Below, one piece after another: positions 12,174 to 23,319 of a stretch of 64,000 nucleotides of DNA. This DNA comes from Onchocerca lupi (Eukaryota; Nematoda; Chromadorea; Rhabditida; Onchocercidae). The notes beneath the pieces were generated by a model. It had not been told where the DNA came from. It saw nothing but the letters and a program-made list of their open reading frames with translations, and ran no database searches. A program made the translations under genes and the position numbers. How positions within the stretch are numbered: position 1 is the first letter of the stretch; each line of letters opens with the position of its first letter. The DNA is taken from contig JAOVVO010000174.1 in the NCBI GenBank assembly GCA_028564675.1, forward strand, positions 62,001-126,000, given 5' to 3'.

Positions 12174-14383
12174 ATGATTCGTTCTTACTATATTATTGTA
12201 TTATTTCTGATATTATTTGTAACCTGCAATGAAGGAAATACGACAAATGTAGACATAAGAGACGAAAAGCATGTGGTTATAAAATACATAGCAGTTCTAC
12301 TTTTTATCTTTTTTTTGCTATACAGCTTTATCAGTAATTTGCTAATGGCTACAGTATTATTCTGTAGAAGACAAGACATTCCTTATAGTCAAGCATTTGT
12401 TCTTATCGCATTACAGCTAATTATTTCCAATTTTTCATCTTTTATCCCACAAATTATTGTTGTACTGCCTGAAATATTACGAAATCAAAGTAGTACAAAT
12501 GGTAAGTTGTTTTATTTACATCTTACAGATATATTTACTTTGGCACCACTCCCTTATTCAACTGAATTGCTTTTTCATTCTTTTAAAAATGATAATATAA
12601 GGAATTACTGCTAATGGAATGTAGTAAATGCGTTGATTTCTAATCCCGTGAATAAAATATTTCAATAGTGTGGATTATTGTTAACAACCGAAATTACCCA
12701 TCTTTTTCTCGAAAAACAAAAATTAAAATTTTCTTGTCTTACCAATAATAGTTGATAAATTTAGTTTTTCTAAAACTGTCCTTCAGTTTTAGTCAAACCA
12801 AAACTCATAAAAAAGTTTTTTAAATAAATAATTTGTTTTCAAATGTTTTAGTGAATCAAACGACATGGATTAACAACACATTCTCAACTTTCAATACTTT
12901 TGCAATCTTTGCCGTACTCCATTTTTCATTCCTGCTGACATTGAATCGCTTTGTGGCGTTTGTTTTACCAAAATACAACGTTTTTTTCGAGTCAACAAGG
13001 CTGTATTTTCTAATTGCTTTCGTGTGGTTGTCAGTGTTAGGTATGATTCGTTGATATGCTCAAAGAGTGATTAGAATGATTCCTTTCAAACAATAACTGT
13101 TATTCTTTAAATAATATATGAATAGGTGTCTTATATTCAACATTAGTCAAAGCAGAGATTCCGGAATAATACTTTGCCATCTTTGAATGCTATTCAATTC
13201 TGCCATTGTTGTGTTGCAGTAACTCTCATGATACCAAATTCTGGAAATCCGATTTTATCAAAATAGGCCGATTTAAATCTGAATTCCTTAATTTTTATCT
13301 GTTTTATTAATATTTGAACATTCAAAGGTCCGGCAGTCCTTACCAAACTCATCAATGGATTGTTCATAATAAGGTTAAATTTTTAGTGATCACATTTTGC
13401 GATTTTTATTTTTGTACCAGAAAATTCCTTGCTCGGAGCGTGTCTTGGGTAGCAGATTGTGCAAAATCAGAGGGAGTTGGCGATATTTGGTGGAGGTTAT
13501 TTTTCACTACCGCTTTATTCAATTTTCAGCAAATTTTGAATCTTATCTTAAAATCATTAAGCTGTAAAATTTCAGACGTATGTTTATGAATTAGTATGAT
13601 TTTAAACTCTAAAATATCGATTCTAAGAGATAACTTTAAAAATTTAATGCTAACAGAAACTTCCATTCTACAGTATCTTTCCACTTCTTCGCTGTTGCAG
13701 TTAAATTTCAATTAGAAAATGTTTTTTCATTATTATATTTTAGAATTCGTTATATTTGGGCATTATGTATACCTATTATAATGTTTTTCTTGTATGTTGT
13801 GATATTTTACAATATACGTCGTAAACATCGATATGGAGCAGATATCAATCAAAATCGAAGTTTGTGTTATCAAATTTCTTGAATTATAGAGATCAAGGTG
13901 TCAGGAGGAAGAACATATAGAGATTAAAAGATTTAATTCAAATAAGCCTTGGAAAGTTATTATAAAATTTATTTCATGAAATGAAATGTTCCTTCATATC
14001 TTAATTTTATTTCATCGCTAAATTAAGAAATATGTTTAGGAATCAGGCAAATGAATACTGCACGTAAAACAAATACAATAAGATCTTATCAATACGAATG
14101 GTTGATGCTGATTCAAGCTATGTGGACTTGCGGTATAATGGAACTTGGCATTCTTAGTTTCAACTTTCTACCACCATTTTTGGTTCATATTTTCGGCGAA
14201 GAAATCAACATTCCAGCGAGAATTTTCATTAATTGCTATATCATTTTCGTTGGCGCTATATTGTCAACTGTTTATTTCATTTACAGTAAAGAAGAACATA
14301 ATATCGTGAAACATCGTTTATATAATTTTTTGCGTTCAGTAACTGCGTATTTAAGAAATGCACTAACTATTACTAATGCTTAG
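12174..14383 (+). pseudogene. 7TM chemoreceptor-like gene, copy 1, with in-frame stop
   Basis: Recognisable exons are 12174-12501, 12852-13040, about 13131-13205 and beyond, 13744-13859 and 14040-14383. Exon 1 encodes a hydrophobic leader-like start, TM1 and TM2. Exon 2 encodes TM3 with LTLNRFVAFVLPKYN, the NRF sitting where DRY-type receptors have their motif. This is typical of nematode serpentine receptors of the Srx/Srsx sort. The last two exons carry TM5 to TM7 and a short tail. Exon phases agree at the junctions that could be tested. In exon 3 the frame reads AEIPE, TAA, then YFAIFECYSILPLLCC, while the decayed second copy has CAA at that place, so a nonsense change is likely. The exon 3 donor also looks damaged. 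A CAG acceptor at 12160-12162 could receive a spliced leader, and AATAAA follows the stop codon. It is called a pseudogene on the stop alone. Confidence 0.6.
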
Positions 14384-14421
14384 GACACATGCAAGCAATA
14401 GTAGTATTAGTATTCTGAAAC

Positions 14422-14427
14422 AATAAA
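14422..14427 (+). terminator. polyadenylation signal AATAAA
   Basis: AATAAA lies 39 nt after the stop codon of the receptor gene ending at 14383, a normal spacing for nematode 3' ends. Confidence 0.45.
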
Positions 14428-14639
14428 GTAATTTGTCAAATGATTGCATAATTTTCTTGAAATCTCTTGACTTTCTGATGAAGCTTATGAGCATAGCTGT
14501 GGAATTGTTTCATTTATAATTCCAATATCTCTTGGCAAATATAATTATATATATTCTTTTCAGAAGTACCATGTTTATGTGATCGATTATAGCTGTAAAA
14601 TGCTTATAGCTGCAATAGAGATGAAATAATATTTTTTAT

Positions 14640-15110
14640 GAAATGTAAAAAATAGATCAGTTAATCTGCTTACATTTTATCATTTTATTCAGTCTATTTT
14701 GGATTTTAAAAATTATTCGAAAATATATTTCTTCATATGTTGTCGAATAATTTCTAACAATATGCACACATTTGATTTAATAAAGATGGAAAATATTTCA
14801 GTGTAAGCATAATTGATAAAATTAATCAAGAATCCACTTTCATACTAACAACATAACCAGTAGAAATTAGAAATTCATTTTTATATGCGCTAATAATATA
14901 ATATTCGTTGTTTTCATGACTTTCTGATAACGAGTTAATATTTCAAAAGTGTTTCAACTTTGTTGTGTTACTTGTATTGATTCTTTCTTCATTAAGAAGT
15001 TGTTGGTATGAAAATGGAACGAAAGAAATTTACAAAGCTGCAGAAGCACTGAACTTAGGAGAAATTATTCTGAAATCGTTCCTAAGATGTCTCTATGATA
15101 ACTCAATTTG
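14640..15110 (+). repeat. diverged duplicate segment, copy 1
   Basis: This segment aligns by eye with 15945-16385. Shared landmarks are GTCGAATAATTTCTA, AAAATATTTCAGT, GAGAATCCACTTTC or its close variant, and ATTAAGAAGTTGTTG followed by a purine-rich block. It lies downstream of receptor copy 1, while its partner lies upstream of copy 2. This fits a tandem duplication that included flanking DNA. No stable reading frame is common to both. Confidence 0.6.
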
Positions 15111-15365
15111 TGTAGAAATTTCATTTCTTTTTTACATAAGTCTCTCAGAAGTAATCAACTAATTACGGCGATGTAAAAAAAAAATAAATTGAAAATAATT
15201 AACCAATTGCATGAAAGAAAATTAATTGAAAACAATCAGTATACGTATGGAAGAAACAAAAGAAGAAAAAAAAGTACTATTTGAAAAAAATAACAAATCA
15301 CTTATTTGCTCTTAGACTGAGATTTTCAATATTAGTAATTGGTTTTTATTACTACAACGAACCTG

Positions 15366-15935
15366 CGCGGATAGAACTGTGCAAAACGAGCAAATATATC
15401 TTGTAAGGTCATCTCTGAGCTTGAGCGAAACATTTCATTATATCGAAATTTGTGCAACACAACTACATTCCCAAAAAATCAAAAACTAAACGAATTACAT
15501 CCCTCACAAAGCGAAAAACAAACGAAAAGTTTGAATTGCTCGCCTTATTTATTTAAAAACACCCGCCTATTCGAATGCAACGCGATATGAAAACTTCAAA
15601 TCAATCGATGAAGAACTTGAAACATTTGAGAAAGTAGCCGCAGTCAGTGTGAAAAGCGTGGTGAATATATTCTATCCGTTCATGAAGACGCGGTGCGAAG
15701 TGGAGTCGAAAAATTCGATCTGCTCATGAGAGCGTGATCCAGGCAGAGTCAAAAAATTCAGTCTCTTCACTTACTTCTAGTTGACACGGACTTGATACGT
15801 GAAATAAAGTAAGTATGTCTATATAAAAATGATGGCCTATTCGAATGCAAAGTTATTACAGAATTTGAAAACAATCGGTGGAGAACTTGCGAAATTCCGT
15901 CCGGTGTAGCAAGAGCACTTACATTTTCATTTATT
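15366..15935 (+). mobile_element. Helitron subterminal fragment
   Basis: Blocks identical or nearly identical to 10.85-11.5 kb occur in the same order: ACTACATTCCC, ACGAATTACATCCCTCACA, CGCCTATTCGAATGCAACGC, then GTCAAAAAATTCAG and a final inverted tip with TTACATTTTCATTTATTTGG. There is no coding remnant or CTAG terminus. It is a deletion derivative of the same family, sitting between the two copies of the flanking duplicate. Confidence 0.65.
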
Positions 15936-15944
15936 TGGATAAAG

Positions 15945-16385
15945 AATGGATCAGCAAATCGCCTATATTTCTCATTTTATTTCTTTAATCAATTCATTTA
16001 AAACTTGAGAAAAAATTATTTCTTTTTATATTGTCGAATAATTTCTAGCAATATGTGTAGGTTCAGTTTATTTAAATTGAAAAATATTTCAGTATGAATA
16101 TAATTGATAGAATCAGACGAGAATCCACTTTCTAATTGTCAACAAATAGAAATTACAAAATTCATGTTGATATGCGCCAATGGCGCAACATTTGTTTTTT
16201 ATATGATTTTCCGATAATGAATTGACGCTTCAGAGTTTTTCCAACTTTGCTGTATTACTTGCATTAATTTTTTTTTCATTAAGAAGTTGTTGATATGAAA
16301 ATAGAACGAAAGAAATCTGAGACATTGCAGAAGCACTGAATGCAGAAGAATTTATTTTGAAACCGTTTCTAACGTATCTCTGTAA
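15945..16385 (+). repeat. diverged duplicate segment, copy 2
   Basis: Partner of 14640-15110 by shared landmarks in the same order and orientation. It is more decayed and precedes the second receptor copy. The rest, up to 17424, holds no recognisable gene. Confidence 0.6.
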
Positions 16386-17436
16386 TTTTATTTGGATGAA
16401 TACACTTACTCTTACATTTTATACATAATTCGATAATTATAATACCTGAAAGGAAAATTTTGCATACATATAGCTAATGAAAGAATTGATTTTAGATAGC
16501 AAAAAAGTCTTGTATACATCCTTGTAATTTTGTGCAAAATTATCATAAGCTTCTGAAACTCGTGATGAAACAAATGGAGCACTTTCAACAAGAATTTAAA
16601 GTTTCTTTGAGTTTTGATGAACACATCTTCATCTGGTGATTTGTTTTCTTAGAAATTGATATTAATCTTCAGATATAAATGCAGATATTCTACGATGATC
16701 ATTTTAATTCATGACATAGCATGAAAATGTAATAATTTATTTTGCAAATAAATAATAATACTGCACTCATACATTATGCTGAATATCTGAAGATAGCGTT
16801 TCTGACATTTGTAGAATAACACTATAAATATAGCGAACATCAGAATGTATGAAAATGGCAATCATAGATAGCTAATACTAAAAGATAATAAGTATGAGAT
16901 TATGATTATTAAGCTTTATAATTGTAATATTGGGAAAGTAAAAACACATTTACTATTTAGCACTGTGCTTCTAGCATCAATTTTTTAAGTTATCTCGAAG
17001 AAAAGCTTGACATTTTATAAATAATATGCAGAAGTTCAGTCTGAAGCTTTTGATACTGATATTTTGAATTCAATATTTATTTAAAATGAAGCTCAAATAT
17101 GACCTTACAAAAACAAACTTGCCCGTTCGTACAGTCTCTTATTCAGCAAAGGTTTGGTGTAGCAATGAAGACCGTTTATTGAAAGTAAATTTTGAAAATT
17201 TTAATCCAAGAACAAATAATAAGTAAACTGTTGTTTCTTTCATATGGTACTTGACTGATTGTTTTCAGTTAATTTCCTTTTATACAATATATTTTCTTGC
17301 GCATTTGATAAATTGTTTTCAATTTATTTTGTTTATTTTGTTTTCATTACTTATGAAAGATTTATGTAAAAAAGAAAAAAAATTACTGCACAAATTGAAT
17401 TGGTTTAGGATTGAATTCTAAGATTTGATCCAACGG

Positions 17437-19740
17437 ACGAAAACAATTACAATTGCGAATGTAATTATTCTTAGTAAGTTCTATGACAGCAGCAAAAGGA
17501 ATGAAGATCTCATTTCGCGATCTAATTATTGTTTCTTCTTTAATACTAATATTCTCATTATCGGCCACATTTACTATTTCGAATTCGAATTTGCAATTCT
17601 TAGCAATTATCATTTCAGGCATCGAAATTTCATATCAATTAAAATTCTTTCCCGCCTAACGTACTGAAATTTGCAAAACTTACCAGTTAACAAAATGATT
17701 TCTCATTCTTACTGTATTATTGCACTAATTATAATATTATCTTAAACTTTCCATGAAGGAAATGCAACAACTATATCTGCAAAAGAGACGAGCATTACAA
17801 GGCTTTAAAATACATGGCAATTCTACTTTCTATTGCTTTTTGCTATGTGGTATTGTTAGCAACATGCTGATGGCAACCGCATTATTCTGTGCAAGACGCA
17901 GCTAATTATTTCTAATTTGATGGCTTTTCTTCCACATGATTGTTGTACTGCCTGAAATACTACAAACTATAAGCAGTCCGTGCAGTATGTTGTTTCACTT
18001 ACTTTGGGACCATTCGCTCACTCAGTTGAATAAGTAATAAATTCGGTTTTTCTGTTACATACAAATGCTTTTCATCGTAAACTTGAAATATAATGATCTA
18101 TAATTCAAAAATTTAGGAAGAAATTCTTGAAGCATGCATTAGCACAGGTGGCAGCTGTTCTTAACCAAAAGTGCCCTGTTTTTTGTAAGAAGCTTTTTTT
18201 CTCTGTAAGAAACAATTTATCAGTTAGATTATTTTCATACAAACTAAAAAAATTTTTTTTGAATAGCTAATTTGCTTGTATTTCAGTATATCAAATGATA
18301 CGGATTAACCGTACGTTCTCAAGTTTCATTGTTTTCCCATTTTTTTTCTTTTTTTTTTCATCATTTCTGATGACATTAAATCGCTTTGTGGTGTTAATTT
18401 TGCCAAAATACAACACTTTTTTCGAGTCAGCAAGGCTGTATTTTCTAATCACTCTCAAATGGTTGTCAATTTTAGACATAATTCATGGATATCACTCAAA
18501 CAATGATCAGAATAATTCCTTCTAAACAATATATGCTATGCTGAAAAATTTGTGCTAAATGATGGACATCACTCATACATATATTATTCCTATCATTCAA
18601 CTTTCACCGAAGTAGAGATTTTAGAACAATATTTTCGTTATTCAGTTGAGTAATTGAAACATTGTTATGGTAATTGAAACCGAATTCTGGAGATCAAGTT
18701 CATCAAAGTAATTAATTTTTTACTCACAATCTTGAATTCCTATATGCTTCATAATATTTGATAAATTTCAAAATTCCACGATCTTTATCAAACTTATTAG
18801 CAGATTACTTTATTGTGATAAAATTGAATTTTAGCAATTATAAGTAGCGATTTTTATTACTGTTCTAGAAAATTTCTTGTCAGAAACTGGATTGGGATAA
18901 AAAATGTGAAAAATCAATTGAAACAGGCGAAATATGCAAAGGTTATCTCACAATGCCATTTTATGCAATTTTTAATAAATTTTAAATCTAACTTTATCAT
19001 CAAGCTATAAAGTTTCAGATATAAATTTCTGCATTCGTAATTTTCAAGTACCAACCGATTTTTGATGATTTGTCGAAAAATTTCTATACGGCAATAGTTA
19101 GATCTTTTAATTTCTTCATATTGCAAACAGTTTCAATTGAAAACGTTTAATAATGATTATTTGCTTATTTAATTTAGAATGTTTTATGCTTTGAAACTGT
19201 TCATACCCAATTGTAATATTCAATTATAAATTTTGCAATATTCTACAGTATGCATCATAATATAAATTTCGATGTATCATTAATTTGTTTCTGTCTAGCA
19301 TAATAAGATTGACAAATAAAAAGATTTATTGACTATTTCAAAGTTAGTTTTTAAACGCTATTATGGCATTCGCTAAATTCTTAAATTATTTTTATATTTT
19401 AATGGAATAAATTAAATTATTTCATCACTAAGTTACAACTGTTCTAGGAATTAAGAAAATGCGGACTGACTGTAGAATGAAAACAGTAAAAACTTATAAT
19501 TATAAACGGTTAATCTTATTCAAGCTGCATGGAATTGTGGTGCATTGATAATTGGAGTTATTTCTGTTATCATTTTTGATTGAAATTTTCGGCGAAAGAA
19601 TAATATTTCGTCGAGGAATTTCATAATTTGCTACGTCATTTTCTCACACGCCCAATTTCCGACCATTCATTTCATTTACTGTAAAAAAGCATGTAATATC
19701 ATAAAAAGTAATTTGTTTCATTGGACGTATTTGAAAGTGA
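17437..19740 (+). pseudogene. 7TM receptor pseudogene, copy 2
   Basis: Homologous to 11908-14383 throughout. The exon 1 remnant begins near 17696 (MISHSYCII) and is broken within about 16 codons by a TAA, then by deletions in TM2. The exon 2 remnant around 18290-18480 keeps MTLNRFVVLILPKYN. The donor after it is ACATAA instead of GTATGA. The last-exon remnant at about 19450-19700 has frameshifts. It is clearly dead, but it preserves an informative CAA codon at the place where copy 1 has TAA. Confidence 0.85.
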
Positions 19741-20162
19741 GCAATTCAAACCAAATTGGGACATATTCATTACGATAATTTATGCGTTTACTTGTTCTCT
19801 GCTGTTAAACTTTTGTTATTATTATTTTCATTTCGACTGATTTGTGCTGATAAAAGCATAAAAAAAATTTAGATGTATGGAAAATTTCAATGACTGAAGT
19901 AAGATTAGTGTTAACTAATAGGAATTTAAAATAGATAAGTTGATAATTGTACTAATAATCGAAATAAGAAAAATATTCAGTTATTAATTAAAAATGTTCG
20001 ACATAATTTATGTTCTATCTATATAATCATGTTCTATATAATTCATAAAAATTATTGATAACGACATTTTTTCTCTTAATATTAATTTCATTTGATCGGA
20101 TGGTGATGTCAGTTACGTCAAACAATTTAAATAAATTAAATAATGCATAAAATTAGGAAACA

Positions 20163-20549
20163 ATGTTTCACAGAGATACTTTTATTTTGTTTGAAAAATT
20201 ATTCCGCAATTCTTTTCTTTACATTGTTAAGATTATCATAACAATTCCATTGAAAATCTTCATTAAGAGCTTTTTGAAATACAGATTGTTTACAGTATCA
20301 CGACAATTTTGGAAATTTCTTTTTTTGGAAACTCTCATTTATAGCTTTGACATGCAGGTTTTGATGCATTTTTATGAAAAGACCATGCGAATGGTATTTG
20401 CGAACTGCAATAATAGATGGAGAAATACTTCCTTTAAGTTACTTCAACATTTGCGTATTTTCATTAATTACATTGAAATATATTTTCCCGGAAAGGAAGG
20501 TGAAGTGTTCAGTTTACAAAACATCGACAATTTAAACAAAAAACTTTAA
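20163..20549 (+). other. 128-codon open frame, unrecognised
   Basis: A single uninterrupted frame reads MFHRDTFILFEKLF at its start and ends NIDNLNKKL. It is rich in Phe, Ile, Lys and Leu, as random AT-rich frames are, and matches no family I know. It stops exactly where homology of the inverted receptor copy begins. No splice sites or start context strengthen it. It could be chance or a lineage-specific gene. Confidence 0.2.
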
Positions 20550-20554
20550 AGAGA

Positions 20555-21140
20555 ATGAGCGAATAGTCTCAAAATAAATGTATTTGTGAAATGTAAATAA
20601 AATGACTTACCATACGGACTATTTTCGTTTTGGAATATTTTAGGCAATACAACAGTCAGTTGTGGGAGAAGAGCCAGCAAATTAAAAATAATTAGCTGTG
20701 ATGCAATGAGAATAAATGCGCGACTGTAAGAATTGTCATTTCTTCCACAGAATAATACAGTAGCCATTAGAATATTACTCGTAATACCGTATAGCAAGAA
20801 AACGGTAAAAAGCATAGCTGCTGTGCATTTTACATTCTTATGATGCTCGTCTCTTATGTCTAACATGACTGTCATATTTTTATCGAGACAGATTGAAGGT
20901 AATATTAGAAATAATGCAATAATACGGTAAGAACGAGCCACCATTCTCTTGACTGGTAAATTTCGTAAACTTTAGTGCGACAGGATGGAAGAAATCCAGA
21001 AATAGTAAATGTGGCCGATAATTAAAATATATCCATATCTAAGAAGCAATAATAATTAGATCTCGAATATGTCATAGAAACAATTAATTTTAATGTCATT
21101 ACTGACATCACTTCTTTCATCCATTGGATAAAATATTTAG
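20555..21140 (-). pseudogene. 7TM receptor, copy 3: inverted fragment with exon 1 only
   Basis: Minus-strand exon 1 (20611-20944) is open: a start MVARSYRIIALFLILPS, a conserved LDIRDEHH block, TM1 (with SNILMATVLFCGR) and TM2. It ends at an intact donor in the same phase as copy 1. Homology continues through the upstream acceptor (ACCAG) and the small upstream ORF to about 21140, and into intron 1 to about 20555, then stops. No exon 2 was found further left on this strand. It is therefore a truncated inverted copy despite its intact reading frame. Confidence 0.75.
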
Positions 21141-23290
21141 ATTCCTCTCTATACCAACTTATGAATGAAAAGATTAAATAATCATAATTATGCATTAATA
21201 TCTTCATAGTACATTTCTAATCTGATAAATCTTTACTTGCTATATCCAATTGTTCGATGAATAGTTATTCATATTTATAAAAGAAGCGTTCTTTGTTGAG
21301 CACTACAACTACCACTGGTAGATTAATAAATTTTGCAATAAAAAAGCCATTAAAGATTTTGTTCCAGAAATTCAGCATTTCTCAAATTTTGTTTGAAAAA
21401 TGTTCTTGATGCGTTTTCAAAATGAATTTTTAACTAATATTTTTCAATTAATTTATGTGATTACTTCTAAAGATAGCAAAAGTGCACAGTGAATAAACGA
21501 TAATTCATTGCATAATCAAAGGATTTGGATAGTATTTGAAATTCGGTTTAAATTTTGTTCCAATATTTACGACAAAGAGAATTATGTATCTAAAAAAGTC
21601 ATCCAATTTCATCCTTATGAAGAAAGAAGCAATCAAAGAACAATTACCTAATTAATAAAATTCAAGAAATAATAACAATCTAAATTTCCAATCAAAAAAT
21701 TTCGGATATTTCGTATTTCAAATGGGCTGTGATATTTATATATATATATGATTTTGCTAGCCCTAAGTTATTCTCTATCTTTATCTGTTTTTTCATTGAT
21801 ATGATTCCATATGTTATCAAGGTACTGTTTTTTGTGTTGCTGTAGAAAATCCTAATTTATAAAATGTGAATAAATGCATGAATAAAATTCTCTATGCAAA
21901 TCTTTTTTCTTAATTTTTTTTATTTTCCCTTTCCTTTTTTTTTTTTTTTAATGACGATTGATATTTTTAAAGTTTCAGCTTGCATTTTCATATAGTGCTT
22001 GAAGGAATGCAGAGGATACTGCATATGTTCAACTAATAAAAACAAAATGTTCTGTAAGCTCAGATCAGAACAAGTGCAGTTTGAAAGTTTTTATAATGAT
22101 GAAAGAGGAGATGGCGGCATCCAGATTTCTCCTAACATTTGAAGTCTTATAAATAAATAATTCCAATGAAATTTTTTGTTTAATTTTAATCAAAAACTTG
22201 GATTAAAATATTTATTAGTCGTAGTAATTGATAAGTTTGAATTTAATCAATTCTGAATAACTGTAAACTATTAACAGTTATGATTGAAAGAAAGTACGAA
22301 CATTTTCAATTTTACGAGAGAAATACATTCATATAAAAGTATCTCAAATTTTTCGAATTATTTTTCATTGAATTTAGAAGCGATAAGCTAAAATTTTACA
22401 ATGATATTTTTCGAAAAAATTAAGAAATGAAATAATTAGTAATTTGTATTTTGTCCAACAATGTTTGAGATCATAATTATATGTGTATATATTAGTCGAC
22501 ACATGTTGTATGATAGCTGAATGTTGATATCATAATTTTTTCGATTTAGTTATTATTTCTTGATGAATTCATATATTGATAATCGATGTAAATTTGTGTA
22601 AATGTAAAAAAAAAAAAAAAAAAAAAAAATGATACGTTATTATAGAATTCAGTATTATTATCATGAGAATTTGCGATCTTTGATGAATGATACGTTACGT
22701 AATATGAGGAAGAAAAGATGATACATCAAATCTGATTGCATTGTATCGAAGTTTTAATGTATTAAATGTAAATTATAGATTGCAATAGCATATTACATAA
22801 CATGCGTGACGTATTATCGTTGTATTTGTATGAATGATAGATATAGTGGGATGAATATTTATCAATTGTGGTGAATGTTGGATAACTGAGATGAGTACAA
22901 GATGGAAATAATGAAGACAAATGAGGTTGAGGAGAAGGAAGATTGGAATGTTAGCTGGAGCTTGTCTGTTCCACACCAACAACCGCACGATCAGCTTCAT
23001 TTATTATCTTATCTTCTACTCTTCCTGTATTCATTCCTACCAAACAACTGCTACTTCAGCGGTAACTTCATTCTGATATATTTCCTCATTTTATTTTCAG
23101 TAAATTTTAGCAAGCAAGTAAGACCGTTTCCTTGTGGTCTATGATCAGAATATTTCAGATGATTCATTTTTCCGTCTGAAACTTTTCAAACGGAAGGGGA
23201 AGAAAGGATAAGATAGTCATGATGTAAGTTAGATTATCATGAATCAAAGATATGCTAATTTCAAATTTTTACTCTGATGAATTAAAACAC
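21141..23290. other. intergenic, no gene recognised
   Basis: AT-rich DNA with homopolymers at about 21935-21950 and 22606-22629 and only short frames. The right end should contain the promoter region of the spon-1 gene. No specific element was recognised. Confidence 0.55.
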
Positions 23291-23296
23291 TTTCAG
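23291..23296 (+). promoter_or_regulatory. candidate trans-splice acceptor for spon-1
   Basis: TTTCAG stands 23 nt before the ATG at 23320, the usual position and consensus for a spliced-leader acceptor in nematodes. It could instead be the acceptor of an unseen 5' untranslated exon. Confidence 0.5.
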
Positions 23297-23319
23297 GTAA
23301 AAAAAAAAAAATAAAAATT

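Noticed and set aside
12174..14383. Reading the first receptor copy as a functional gene
   Set aside because: The in-frame TAA between TM4 and TM5 and the altered donor after it argue against it, although the rest, including the poly(A) signal, looks functional.
22773..23144. Opposed frames of 75-80 codons upstream of spon-1
   Set aside because: No signal, domain or splice structure; overlapping opposite frames with His/Leu-rich composition look like chance.
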